The notes under the pieces: generated by a model
The model's database searches: none
What the model was told of the DNA's origin: nothing
What the model saw: only the letters and a program-made list of their open reading frames with translations
Made by a program: the position numbers and the translations under genes
NCBI GenBank assembly: GCA_001939145.1
Contig: LSRX01000824.1
Coordinates: 255,618-319,617 of the forward strand
Direction of reading: 5' to 3'
Length of the DNA: 64,000 nucleotides
Origin: Symbiodinium microadriaticum
Taxonomy: Eukaryota; Sar; Dinophyceae; Suessiales; Symbiodiniaceae
Shown: in pieces, positions 43,761 to 55,780 of the stretch
Position numbering within the stretch: the first letter of the stretch is position 1
Layout: each line of letters begins with the position of its first letter

Positions 43761-44555
43761 CCGAATGACACAAGAAACATTGCAGGTAGATCAGCTTATG
43801 TAATGCCATGTGGCAAACCATATTATGCCTTCGTGAAATGTCTCCTCATGCTCTGATTGGCTCTAGTTTGAGGCTTCGATTCCGATTACACGGACTGTGA
43901 ACCATGCAACACTCTTGGCTTTGGCTGTTCGGACGCACATTGGGTATGTGCACGAGGAAAGACATCATCCTTACGGCCTTACGGAACCTTGATCGCCGGC
44001 AACATTAAATCTTCAGCAAAGACGGGATGAGAGGAGTCAAGAACTTAAGTGGCAAGAAGGCGAGGACGTTACATCTTTTCAAAGATCGAGGAGCGACAAA
44101 AGACCTCTGATGTTTTTACTGGGATGACAATGAACAGCTCAGGCAGAACGAAAAGTTGCCTGTGAATGGCTGTTTATGACACCTGTTTTCTAAAGCAATA
44201 TCACGATGAAAAGTCGAAACCACCGCAGCAGCAAACTATCAGACTGCGTGCTATTTTCGTCAGTAGTGCACGGGTTCGTCAATGTCAGAGTCACCGTCGC
44301 TCAACTCGTCTTCATGCCGATATTCTCCTCGTCAGCCGATCAACACCCGAAGTAGCATCGCAAGTAAAGCTCTTGTCCTGCACGGTGAACGTCGATGCGA
44401 CGTGGATACGCAAAGAAAGGGACGGTCTGCTTGATCCTCCAACGCCTGAAGTCCAACAGTCCAACATCGCCGCACTCGAAGCCGAGTCTGAGAGAAAGCT
44501 GAGCAAAGAAGCCACTTCAAGCGGCGCAGCCTCATCATGGCCTGGGAGGCGCGCA

Positions 44556-44601
44556 GAACAGCTCCGGCTGTTCGGGACGAACAGCTCCGGCTGTTCGGGA
44601 C
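44556..44601 (+). repeat. Two tandem 23-nt hairpin units
   Basis: The unit 'gaacagctccggctgttcgg' plus 'gac' is repeated exactly twice. Each unit has complementary arms GAACAG/CTGTTC around a CTCCGG loop, so single-stranded copies could fold. Confidence 0.85.
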
Positions 44602-45519
44602 TCTTCGGAATTGCTGGCGTGTGACCCGTTTCGCGCCGCTGAAGCCCTCCATTTGCTCAAACCTGGGCACACATCGAGATCATCTTCAGATGTCAAGCAA
44701 AAGGTTCTCAAGGTGCTGGCTTCACAAAGAAAGAGCTGGATTTGTCAGCTACGACGGGATGGCGAACAGCACGGACCTGGTGTCATTTTCCTCATGGCCG
44801 GACTCAGTTTGATATGAGAAAGGCTGGGAGGGCGACTGGATAAAACCGAAGTTGGTGCATGACCTGGGATGGAGCCTACATCAAGTCGCAACACCTCCGC
44901 GATGATGCCATGGCACCTGGAGGAACTCTGCCTCCGTCATGTCCTGGCGCACAGACACTGACTCCATTTCCGACTCAGCGCATGTTTACAGGCTCCTCCT
45001 GCCATCCGGTGGTAAACACCCACGTTTTGGAGTCCTTTCAATCAGCAATCGCCAGAGTCGTCCCTTCCGTGAGCGAAGACACGCGGACAGTTGCCCGGTT
45101 CGGTTGAACGCTTCAAGCTCCATCATACTTCGACAATGCACTTGTGTGTTGGAGCACTACTCTCCCGGTCGAGAGGTGATGACACTGGCCGACACAGATT
45201 GCTGTGTGTCTAAGCACTTTCACCAAAAGACCCTGAGACCCTGCACTGTGGGCAGGGCATGGAGGAGAAAGTCCAAGGCCTTGCAGCAGTGGGCATGACC
45301 GATACAACAGCTTGACAGGTCCCATGTCATAGTCTTGGCTGCACGCAGGGTCGCTCAGGAAGAGCGTTGCGCGACTGGACCACAAGAAAGCTGCTCCTTA
45401 CGGCATCTTACGGTATTACGGATCCAGAGAGGTTTATTTTTTATCAGGAAGATGTGCTCTGAGGTCGACTCCGAAAAGCGAACCGTGGGCAACCCGTTTG
45501 GGTACAGCAAGTTCCTTCT

Positions 45520-45780
45520 TCACATCAGCTCTGAGCGCATACAGCAACGGGAGGACACAAATCGAGTCTTGAATGCAGCCTGAATCTCTTGGACGCAGCG
45601 GTCGACAGCTTCTGACGTGGGGCAGACCACGTAGCAGGTGTCTGCCTGCCTCCCCCACCTCAGGACTGACAACTTCGGAGTCGCAACGTGTCTCAACATC
45701 TGTACCCTTTGAGGATCTGGCCGCTTGAAACGGAAAACTATGTCAGCAAGCGCTACCGTCACGTTGCACCGCTCTTTCAA
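45520..45780 (-). CDS. Hypothetical exon
   Basis: The frame reads LKERCNVTVALADIVFRFKR and then SEAVDRCVQEIQAAF with balanced composition, ending at a stop at 45520. It somewhat resembles a small alpha/beta RNA-binding module, but that is only an impression. Confidence 0.25.
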   Translation of the reverse strand: MKERCNVTVALADIVFRFKRPDPQRVQMLRHVATPKLSVLRWGRQADTCYVVCPTSEAVDRCVQEIQAAFKTRFVSSRCCMRSELM

Positions 45781-46567
45781 AATATGTGCAATGTCCTTTC
45801 AGCACGATGTTTCAACACGGCTCAACACTCGCGACGGAAAGGCCGGCTGTCCTTCCGCCCGTAGTTTGACGGCACCTGCTAAGCCCCCGCACCCTACGTC
45901 ACCCTCGGCACCCCAGGGCAATCTCTGATCCAAGAACCACGAAGCTGCACAAGCGCAATACACCGAAACCAACAAACACACACTTTGTGCCAGGTGAACG
46001 ACAACACCGAATGTGTATGGCAGCTCGCGGAACTGTCGGTGATAAGAGAGTTTCAGGGACACCGTCAAGCTTTCTACTGAAAGAGACTGGGCCGAACCCA
46101 CTGAATCAGAAAAAACTAGACCAGACACTCGAAAGCAGTATGTTGAGGGCAGGTTTCAATGATCTTCACTTATTGCCACCTTTGGAATCGGTAAATCATG
46201 CACTGAAGCAATGATCCAGTTCATGTACGAGCAGCTGCAGGTTTTGGAAAACAGGCCTGGCGTGTCAGTGGACGACATACAGTTTCGGCTACGTTTAGAA
46301 GCAAGGGAGCTGACAGAGCAGAAAGACTGAATGACTCGATGGAAGCGGAAACGCGAGTCAGAGTCACAAGGAGTACTTCCGAACGGATAAGACACAGAAG
46401 AAGGTACAATAGGGTTTAATCCGTGTCTGAACAACTGCTTCGGCAACCACTCCAGACAGCATGTTGAACAAAAACCTTGCAGGAATGTGAATTGGATATA
46501 CCCGCTCCGTGGCATCTTCTTGACCAGACCCTGTCGCAGTGAACTGACCGAAAGCGCCCGGGCATAC

Positions 46568-46837
46568 TTACTTCTCGCCTCGGTGATCGTGAGAACTCGC
46601 AAGAAACTTTCCGGTGCAGCGATGCGTCTCAAGTCCTGGAGGAAAAACGGCGTGGCGAAATGGCGCAAACGAAATGTGCAGCGCCTCGCTGAGATGCACG
46701 AACCGCTCGCACTGCTCCACGAAGGCCTGCCGCAACAACAACGTTGGGAGGCTCGCGCGAGCGATCCGCCGCCTAGCCTCGATGTCTGACCTGTCCATGG
46801 GACGGTATATCGTTCCCCACGGAAGCTCCTTCAACAA
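46568..46837 (-). CDS. Hypothetical exon
   Basis: The frame LKELPWGTIYRPMDRSDIEA followed by RRRIARASLPTLLLRQAFVE is protein-like. A second frame over the same DNA (46156-46668: FFLQDLRRIAAPESFLRVLT) is also protein-like, so a splice site probably switches between them. The upstream frame at 46960-47100 holds a membrane helix (ILVCAVLFCALFCMMVVF) and may be part of the same gene. Family unknown. Confidence 0.3.
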   Translation of the reverse strand: MLKELPWGTIYRPMDRSDIEARRRIARASLPTLLLRQAFVEQCERFVHLSEALHISFAPFRHAVFPPGLETHRCTGKFLASSHDHRGEK

Positions 46838-46959
46838 ACCATTTTTTCAGCATAAAGTTCTGGCTGACAAAGCTGAACCCGCCTTGACAACGTCCGGAAT
46901 GTGAGTTGAGGAAGCTACAAGAGCTCGCCCCATCGACGTGCCCAAACGAGACCGCATCA

Positions 46960-47100
46960 GCAGGATTTTGCTGTGCCTCAAACACAACCATCATGCAAAA
47001 GAGTGCACAGAAGAGCACTGCGCAGACCAAGATGAATGCCTGTCTGTTCCAAGTCTGAGGCCAGTTGTCTCCTAAGTCTTGGCCACAGCTGCTCAATGCA
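46960..47100 (-). CDS. Hypothetical exon with one membrane helix
   Basis: Within the frame 46773-47246 the part WNRQAFILVCAVLFCALFCM is a clear single transmembrane segment, flanked by charged or polar residues. It lies just upstream of the exon-like frame at 46568-46837 on the same strand. Confidence 0.3.
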
Positions 47101-47588
47101 TCTCGCACATGCTCCTGGTGAGAACAACGCTTCTCCGCAAAATGTGGAGCAGACCGACGCCAGACGCTGTGTCCTCGTTCCAAGCACGAGGCAGGCGCTC
47201 CAGCAAGAAGGCCTCGCAGCGGCATCAGGACCCCCCGTCTCAGCAACTGCCATGCAGGTCACTCCCCAACTGCAGCGCTGCCGGGCGAGCCTCCTGCCTT
47301 TCGCTCAGGCTTATCTGCTCCTGGCTTCCCCAAAGAGAGATTCTCTTGCAACGATGTGTGTCACAGCCTGCGATTCCCGAAAGGAGCTCGGTGCCGTCAC
47401 CATCCACCTCCGAGCCGACATAAGAAGGCAACCGCCGACGCGCAGCGGAGCCGAGCCGACGTGGAGCCGTGCACCGGCCTCGGCCTCGCCGGCCGAGCCA
47501 AGCAGCGCCTCGACGGGGGCACACAAAGCGGACCTTTACAAACGAAAAGAAAGAGAGAAGAAGAGACCAAATGAGTGACAGAGACAGC

Positions 47589-47612
47589 GAGAGAGAGAGA
47601 GAGAGAGAGAGA
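47589..47612. repeat. (GA)12 microsatellite
   Basis: An uninterrupted GA run. The Ser/Leu-rich minus-strand frames over it are repeat translations. Confidence 0.9.
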
Positions 47613-47969
47613 CACAGAGAGAGAGCCAAACGAAGAGAAAGTGAAGCTTCGACTGTGCCTCACCGCGGCCACGGCGCTTTGGCGCATGCCGCTTCCGAGG
47701 TGTATGAGTCTGTGTGCCAACAGCTAGCAGTACTGTCAAGCACCTCAGAGTGCGGTCATCCCGAGTCTGCCGCTCTGCCCCTGCCAAACGCCCTTGTGCG
47801 CTTGCGATCGCTTCCGCTTGTGACGTCTCGGGCTCGCTAAGGCTCAATCGTCTGGTCGGCGTTATGAGCTCTTTTCAAGGGCATGTTTCCGCGAAGTTAC
47901 CGTGCAACTGCAGATATAGCACATCATGCTCTTTCGCTTTTGTGCCACGGCTTGATTCATTGATCACCG

Positions 47970-48490
47970 GAGCTCTCTACTTGGCAGGCTTGCTCTTCCG
48001 TGCCAGATACCTCTCACGGGCACTTCCGACCTGGCTGCCATGGAGTTGAATCCCAGTCTTCTGCTAGCGTCGGCACGTGCCTTCACCTCGCGCTCCTTGG
48101 CAATCTGAGAAGCATCCTGCTAGAGCTAAGATGGCAGGCTGCGATACTTAGCACGAAAGCTGCAATCAAAGGCGGAAAGTCCTTGGGCGCATCTGCCTGC
48201 CAAAGCACTTCTCGCGAAATTTCGCCAGGTCGCATTGTTCTTTCCTCAGGCTGCCCCGCCTTCTCCTGCCTGGAAGTCTTCTTTTCGATGCCCACCTGTG
48301 TCCAAGCTCGGGAATATGCGGAGAGCACGGTCACAGTGTCCTTCGCTTCTGAGCGTCTTGGCCAATCGCTTCAGGTCCACCTCGACGAGCTTTGGCAGCA
48401 AGGGCCTAACCGCCACTTTCGCAGCGACGGGCCACAGGGACACTTTCTCGCTTGGGCCAGGACTGCAACCACTTGTGAGCCACAGCTGAC
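47970..48490 (-). CDS. Hypothetical gene 3' end, several exon-like pieces
   Basis: Three protein-like minus-strand pieces follow each other: LVEVDLKRLAKTLRSEGHCD (about 48400-48300), DASQIAKEREVKARADASRR (about 48120-48050) and SARERYLARKSKPAK followed by a TAG stop near 47980. They lie in different frames and would need introns. The Lys/Arg/Glu-rich end is typical of nuclear RNA-processing proteins, but the family is not recognised. Confidence 0.3.
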
Positions 48491-48549
48491 ACGGTACCTC
48501 AGACCGAATGCGCCCAGGGAGTAGCAGCAAAGCAAGCAAGGACAGGTAA

Positions 48550-50300
48550 GAGTCGAACGCATCATGCAGTTGGCAACCGTGCTTCCGACCAGGTCAGTGT
48601 ACAGCACCCACCTAAGCGGAATCACAACTCGTGTTCGATGCTGTGCGATGGACAAGTCATCCTAGACGTGTGGCAGTATTTGGCACACTTCTAACCGGTT
48701 AATGCAAGACGAGTACCACAAGCGGAACTTCCAGCACGAAGTATTCGTCAGTAACGAATAGGCGATGAAGCCAACTGAGAAAGGCAAAGTACCCAGGTTT
48801 CCCAGTAGTTAGAAGCGAATCGCGACCCACGGCACAAAGAGCCAATCTGCAAGGCTGGAACCAAGGTTAAACTCTCATGCGTAAAGCTTTCATCTCCCTT
48901 TTTCGATGCTACTCTTCATTTTCGCTGGAGAAGTTGGCCAATGACTGTCAACGGAAGCAGGTGGAAACGCTATTGGCAAACGCTAACAGGACGCTGGAAG
49001 CAGACACAACTGCGGGCGAGCCGGACATTCTCTTGGCCGGCATCATGGCTGTACACTGCCTTTTCCAACGCCATATCTCGTCTGTATCGCCGGCTCCAGA
49101 GACCTCCTGAACAGAGCAGCCGACCGCGTGATCTACCATGAGTACAAGGCAGTCATGATCGGTGTCACAGCGCAAAGCCGTGCGGATGGCGCGGTCGGCT
49201 CTCATCGGCGAAAGTCGACTCGTGAATTGCAAGGGGTATGCTTCCACGAAAGGAACACATACTGGTCTGTTGCTATGAAGCAACAAATGCTGCGGTGATG
49301 CACCTACCCTGCATCCCAGAACTCACTTTAGCTCGGTGTCGGGCTCTGCACAAGAGCCATCCATGGCGCTGCCAGCTTCGCATTTTACCAGCACGTTCTC
49401 ACCTGCCCGGCAACTTGCGATTTGATCTCTCACCAGGACATCCAACACAAGACCTCTGCACCGCACCTACGATCAACCATCCTCCTCCAGCTCCACACAT
49501 CCGAGCCGTTTGCATGAAGAAGCCCGAACCTAATGTGCGCAGATGACAGCTGCTTCCAGACAAAATCTTACGATTGACAAGCTGAGGATGCAGCATAAGG
49601 ACTCGAGCAAAGCCTGGAGATTAAAAGGCCCGCACTAAATCACAAAAAAATAATTTGCAGACATGCCTGTTCGACGCTGTTGCCATTCTTGGGCCCGCCT
49701 GCAGACTCCACAAGCAGTTCGGAGCTGCGACCGCAGCTCGGCTTTCCCACTTTGCCTGGCCTCGTCCTCGATCACGGTCTCTGTGGTCTCTGTAGCGATT
49801 GCGGACTGCACGAACTGCATCCCTCACAGACGCCTCGAACAGATTGATCCCTTCGCAAACAAGAGCCCCTAAGCGAAGAAGTCCAGACAAAAAGACGTGG
49901 CAATGACGACCTATCGAGTCTGAAACGGGCAACGAAGAAACTCACGGATATTTTCTCGTACTGTTGTCCATGCAACATGCAACCACCAGCCGGAGTCACC
50001 TCATGCCGCATCCGACGTATCCGGTACCCCTTCCCATGACCGAGCGGAGCTTTCTGTGCTGCCTGAAAGTTCGGTCGGTCGGATCATACTCTGGGCGGGG
50101 CGGGGCGGAGAGTGGACAAGCAAGGATCGGCACACCGAACGATGCCAAACAACATTATGACTTTACTGCTGCACGCGCTGACGGATGTGGCGTACGAGTA
50201 GCTTGATGAGATGAGCTCGAAAGAAGCGGCATCTGGATGAGAGGAATAGCTAGGGTGCTCCCACAACCGCCCATCATGGAACCAAGTGTCAGGAGAGAAC
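48550..50300. other. Stretch with no supportable gene
   Basis: If the helicase gene continues past 50337, its last exon should be here. No OB-fold-like sequence was found by eye. Short frames on both strands show no domain. Confidence 0.4.
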
Positions 50301-50336
50301 AGAGATTGGGGGCTACCTTTGAAGGCAAGGCCTTGC

Positions 50337-52145
50337 CTCCGAGACCTTCTCCAGCTGGTCGCACAACTGCCCGCGGATGTCACGGGCCTGGCGCAATGCC
50401 CTGAAGTGCAGAAAGTTGGCTTTGCACCACTCTGGGGTGCAACCTTCATCTTCCCACATGCTGAAAACCCGAACCAAGGTGAGGTGATCACCAAGATGAT
50501 GGAGAAATCGTTCCTGTGTCGCTCGTGCTTCCTCCCACTGATCCGCATTGTGCTTGGATGGCCGATACCACACGCCCTCGGAACTCAACATCGACACCAG
50601 CGTGAGGGCCTCGGAGACGCAGCCGCTCTCCGCAGCTGCTAGCAACACACGGCCGTACTGAGGCTCAAGAGGCAGCTGCGACATTCTCCGCCCCAAGTCT
50701 GTGAGGACACCATCCTCGTCAAGGGCCCCGATGAGAAAGAGTAGTCTCAGGGACTTCACCAAGCGAACACGATCTGGTGGTTCCATAAAGTCAAATCGGA
50801 CCACATCTTCAATTCCCATAGCCTTCATCTGCAAGGTCACAGATGCAAGATTCGACCTCAGGATTTCAGGGACTGTGACCTTCGGCAGGCTGCGATTAAA
50901 GGTTTCCTCCGAGTACAGCCTGAAACACTTGCCGTGCTGTGTCCGGCCCGCTCTGCCAGCCCGCTGTTTGGCCTGGACCTGTGAGACTTCAGTAACTTGT
51001 AGAGACTCCATTCCAGTCTTGGGATTGAAGTTCTTTTGCTTGCAATATCCGCAGTCAACGACGTAGCCCACTCCCGCAACTGTCAGGGACGTTTCGGCAA
51101 TGTTCGTCGAGAAGACAAGTTTACGGCATCCCTCTGGAACCTCTTCAAACACGTTCCGCTGGTCGTCGGATTGCATCATTCCATAAAGTGGTACAATGAG
51201 ACAGTCGGCAACCTGCTTTCCGCTTTCAACCATGCTTTGCAGTTTCGAGTTTGCCAAGCCAACTGCCTGCTCGCATTCCTCCATTCCTGTGAGAAACACC
51301 AGGATGTGGCCGGGTCCCTCACGGACGTGCAGATTCAGCGCAACGTTTACCGCGGCCTCCACCCGCTGGGTCTTGGACACCGGGTGGTAGTGCAAAGCAA
51401 CCGAGAAACTGCGCCCAGGGACTTCCAGCACGGGGCATGCAAAGTACTCTGAGAACGCCCCAGTGTCGAGAGTCGCGGATGTCACCAGCATTCTGAGCTG
51501 GCCCGCCCTGTTGCTCACAGCTCTCTTCATTAGAGCAAAGAGCACGTCAGTGTGCAAGCTTCGCTCATGTGCCTCATCCAAGATGACAACATCATAGTTG
51601 GCAAGATCGGGATCACCGAGGCACTCACGGAGCAGACAGCCGTCGGTCATATACCTCAGACGTGTACTTGCGCTTGACTTGTCTTCAAAGCGGATGCAGT
51701 AGCCCACCACATCTCCGAGTCGTGTACCACGCTCGTCCGAAACGCGTCGGGCCATGGCTACGGCCGCAACCCGCCTTGGCTGGGTGATGCAAACGCGAAG
51801 TCCGCGCTTGTTCTCGAAGAGGCAATGAAACTTCTCTGAGTCCAAGAGGTATTGTGGGATCTGCGTCGTTTTGCCAGATCCAGTCTCCCCCACCACGACT
51901 ATTGTCGGATGCTCAAGTAGGAGATCAATAATCTTCTCCTTGTAGGCAGCAACAGGAAGATCGTCGGGGGCCTTGGCTCGAGGAGTGCCCCGTGTTTTGG
52001 GGACATCATCTTTCGTTTCGGTGTCTTTTTCCGCTTGCTTCTCCGGTGGTGGTGATTTCCCACGCGACCACTGCGACGATCTCGACCTTGATCGAGACCG
52101 CTGTGATGTTCCATTCGCGTCATCCTTCTTCACAGGCGGCGCCAT
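50337..52145 (-). CDS. DEAH-box RNA helicase, large exon
   Basis: The ATG at 52145 opens a frame of about 600 codons. DEAH helicases use ATP to remodel RNA-protein complexes such as spliceosomes or pre-ribosomes. Residues 10-30 are an Arg/Ser stretch (SQRSRSRSRSSQWSRGK), common in splicing helicases. Motifs: I GETGSGKTTQ (86-95), Ia TQPRRVAA (121), II DEAH (190), III SATLD (223), then STNIAETSLTVAGVGYVVDC and VI QRAGRAGRTQHGKCFRLY, followed by winged-helix and ratchet parts (ALDEDGVLTDLGRRMSQLPL). The open frame reaches a stop at 50313, before the C-terminal OB fold that the family normally has. A GCAAGG donor-like word at 50336-50331 suggests that the exon ends at 50337. The exact orthologue (Prp22-like or other) cannot be fixed. 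Confidence 0.85.
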
Positions 52146-53950
52146 TGGATCTGCTGCCGGCCGATGCAGCCGGATTTATTCATCTGCACACAGGGTGCAT
52201 GGCTTGTGCGGCTGCTCTGCTCTGACAAACAGGCCCGTTTCACACTTCTCTCTTCGTTGCGATCGTGGCTTTGATCGGACAAGTTAACCACTAGTCCTTC
52301 GACTTACAAATGCTGTTTCGGCACCAGGCGCGTCAGTAAAGTTGTCAAGACAACACCACTGGGAAGCAGGACAATACGAAAACCAGAAAACTCAAATCTC
52401 CATGTGGGGTGGCGGATGGCAAATCCCAGCCAGTACTACTTGTGCCCCAAGGGTTGGTGGGGACGAAAACTGACAAACCGGGGGCAAGCTGCGCGACACC
52501 CCGGCACCAGGCATCATAAGCATCATCGGGGTCCCGCTTCTCCAAAAAGACGTCTCTCCTGGAGTCCCACGTGCAGCCCCGAAAACGAACCCGCAAGGCC
52601 CATGCCTGAAACACCTCATGGCCTGGGGGTTGGCTCGAAAACGGAAAGCTAGTTTCTGGGTGGTCCGCCCCTCCCCCCCCAACCCCACACCCCCTATAGC
52701 TGATCAGCAACGCGGGGTCTCAAACGAAAGCTCTTCCCTCCACGGAGGGAGCTTTCGCAACTAGCTCTCGTGTAAGTGTTTTACAGGAGCTCGTGTGTGC
52801 AACTTTTCGGGATGATGCCGTCTTGCAACTGGCGCCACCTCCTCCTCCCATGTTCGAAACCTGGACCCTGCAAGGAATGATGGCAATGGCAGGCCTATGC
52901 AGAAAACAGCTTCCCGCAGCAAACACCAGACATGGCAAGACAACGAGATGCGAACAGGGTGATGGATAACAAGCTGCACAGACCAAAACCTGACAGGAGC
53001 AACGGCTAGCCTTGGCGCCGGAGCCTGAATCAGAAGTGACGGTAGCAAACCATCAAAGCTGAGGGGGAGTGGTAAGCCAGAAACACGAAAAGCCATTGTG
53101 TTGCCTGTTGACTGCACCTCTAAGCCTCTAAGCTTGTTTGCATCAGCTACAAAAAGCCCAAGTACGTTTGGTTGCATACGTGGCAAGACCGGAAAGTGGC
53201 TGGCTCATTCAAGACTTGCTTCACTGACCCTGCTGGTCTTTGGTCGCACTCGACTGTACTGATAGCAGAAGTGAGTCGTTGCTTCCGGCACCTTGTCCCA
53301 AGAAATTGTTTAAAAGTCTGATTGCATCATATCTTTGCAAGCCTCTGCTGGTCACTAGCAGCTATGGCTGCAGCAGGAGGCTCGCGTTCTCAATCGTGCG
53401 CTGAATGCGAAGACACTTCATGCCTGCCGCACACCACTTGTCGGAGGTCTTTTTGATCTCAGCATCTACGACGAAGAGTCAGACTCTGTTTTTCCTCACC
53501 TTAGACGACAAGCAAGGCCTCCTACTTGCATGGAAAGTCTGTCACGAAGCATTCGTAAGTTTAACCATGCGGCTCATCATCACCACCAGACTCCAGGGGT
53601 AGCGCGTCACCCTTTGAAAGGATCCAAAGTATGGATCGTCGACCTGGGCAGACCCCTGTTTGTAGCACTACCACTACCCTGTATCCCGAAAGCCTCGCTG
53701 ACCGAGTCCAGGGCCGTTTCGGCTGAAAAATTCGATTCGCACCTCTTTGCCTTCCGGCGCATTGATGACCTGGATGGCTGTGGTCGTAAATTTGTTCACT
53801 CCTGCGCTCTCTAGGGACGGTGGCAAACCCCGACCTCACTTCTCTTGAAATTCATGCTACGAAACCAAGGTTCCCGCCCACTTGTTCTTTAGATTCTCTT
53901 GCGGCCCGATGATCTTGGCACCCTGTGCACGCATGACATGAAACTCTCTG
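52146..53950. other. Stretch with no supportable gene
   Basis: This lies upstream of the helicase start and should hold its promoter, but no TATA box or other element is recognised, as usual in dinoflagellates. No coding frame stands out. Confidence 0.45.
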
Positions 53951-53999
53951 GACTAAGCACTCCCCCTGGCCTTCCGAGTGCACTCGTCAACGTCAGGAC

Positions 54000-54780
54000 C
54001 TCGTGGAAGCGAGCGGAACTCAGAATACTCTCTCCGCTTGCTTTGGTTAGGGCTGGTGCCAACAATCTGCTTGGCGTTTCCACCCTTGAGAAGGTGAAAG
54101 TGCAGTTCCCCACCGGCTGGTACCTGCAGCTCAAAGCTTCCCTTGTTCATCCCCAATGCGGATTGCCCGAGGCCGTGTTCTTGCGGCCTGCAAGGTGATG
54201 CGATGGACCCCAGGTACTTCGCCATCTTCCATGGGGATGGCCTGCAAAGGAAAAAAAGTGCCAAGGCATGTCAGGACTGCTAGACTAGACCCAATTGACC
54301 TCCTTCGCCAAGATGACTGCTGTGGATGAACTGCGCGCCTCTTCGTCATCCCAGTTGTTGAAATTTCCCGTGATTGCCTTGGCCATGAGGTCCAGCAGCC
54401 CAAGAAAGCAATCCGAAACAAGATTCGTTATGTTTTTCTCCTTTGTATCATTCACTACCCATGCCCATTGAGTCCCATTGAAGCCGCCCTCCCGGCTGTA
54501 GCATTCACTGCAGCTGTCCAGCTGTTCGGGACGCTTTCCTCGATCGGGCCTCTCTTAGCGCCTCACAAAAGTAGCCTCCATGTCGTCTACTTCGATTTCT
54601 CGGCTTTCGTCGACCACGTCCCACCTGGCGTCACCGCAGGTATCCCTGAATGCTGCATCAAGACAAAGAAGTATCGCCTCAAGGGTTCGTTGCCTTCGTC
54701 TGGGCCCATGCTGAGGCTGAACCTTGTGCGAAACTGGACTGCTTAGACAGCAGAGTGAAATGGCTGAGCTGGGATACACT
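54000..54780 (-). CDS. Hypothetical gene, possible carbohydrate-binding-like module
   Basis: Minus-strand exon-like pieces: LEAILLCLDAAFRDTCGDAR (about 54690-54560), LDLMAKAITGNFNNWDDEEA (about 54390-54290), AIPMEDGEVPGVHRITLQ (about 54245-54190), and GSFELQVPAGGELHFHLLKG then GNAKQIVG (about 54155-54065). The 'TGNFNNWDDEE ... FHLLKGGNAKQI' pattern recalls the beta-sandwich carbohydrate-binding-like repeats (AMPK/CBM20-like) seen in some large dinoflagellate proteins. Frames differ between pieces, so introns are required. The family call is a guess from pattern only. Confidence 0.25.
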
Positions 54781-54999
54781 CGGGACTCAGTTCAAGACTT
54801 GGCCCCTTTTCGAACCATTCGCGTGTCTGGGAAATCGGCTTCCCATTTGTCGAAGTCAAGGCCTTTAGTCATGAGACAGCTTGTTCTCAATATTGAAGAA
54901 CTGTCCGTACACAGGTGGCGAACCCATCGGTCGGACTTCAGGGGGTGGTCTTGACAGCAGCTTTTTCATCCAAACTTTCTCCACATCCTGGACATGCAA

Positions 55000-55780
55000 A
55001 AGTCTTCTGAGGACTCCATGCCAGCATGCTGATGAATCACGTCAATCGCACTCTCAAAAACAGGCATCTGACAGACATGAGTCAATTTGAGACGAAGACA
55101 GCGTGCAACAGCTTTTTGATGCGACATGTGCTTCTCTGTGTGTGCGTGTGTACCAACTCGTGAACAATGGTGGATGTCCTCCTTGATGCTGACATTCATA
55201 CCCCAGAAGACACCATGCGCATTGGTGCCACCTGGCAGTTTGGATGAGACATCAAGCCACCAAGGCACCACTTGTGGGCTATGACATGTCAGCGGTACCA
55301 AATCCGAAGGAGGAAACTTGGGAGTTGCCCTGATTCGTGGCCTTGGTCCGAGTCACTCCGAGGAGTGCAGACTGCAGCTGCGCTTCTTTTCACGACAAAG
55401 GCAGAGTCCCCAAAAGCACCTAAGCCTAATCTTCGCCTTTCCGTCTTGTGTGCCCAGCCCGGCAAATGCAATGCATCACGAGTAAAACAGGCCCGCACAT
55501 AGCAGCCATAACACTTGACTGCTAAATAGTGTTGCAATGTATTATACGGATACGTATTATGCGTGTCAGGTTTACCGAGACAGATTCTGGATCAGAGCTG
55601 TTGGCTCCCGAAGACTTACCCAAGCATCTGCACCTGGCTAAGCTTAGGAGTTGGTAGTTGGCAGCCAAAAGTTAGTACAGTAGTTGGCGCATGGCTCGCT
55701 GTCGCCCCTGGTATTTCTTGGGTGAACACCGTGGTCGTTGATCCTCAAGGTCCGGAATCCGGGTTGCTCCTTGCAGGGTT
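55000..55780. other. Stretch with no supportable gene
   Basis: No domain or repeat is recognised; it leads into the copia remnant. Upstream polymerase domains of that remnant could not be found here. Confidence 0.4.

Larger units (their letters stand above)
43761..47970. other. Stretch with scattered exon-like frames only
   Basis: No domain is recognised between the DIRS-type element and 48 kb. Exon-like pieces worth recording are listed separately (45520-45780, 46568-46837, 46960-47100 minus; 44340-44560 plus, QVKLLSCTVNVDATWIRKER). Confidence 0.4.
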
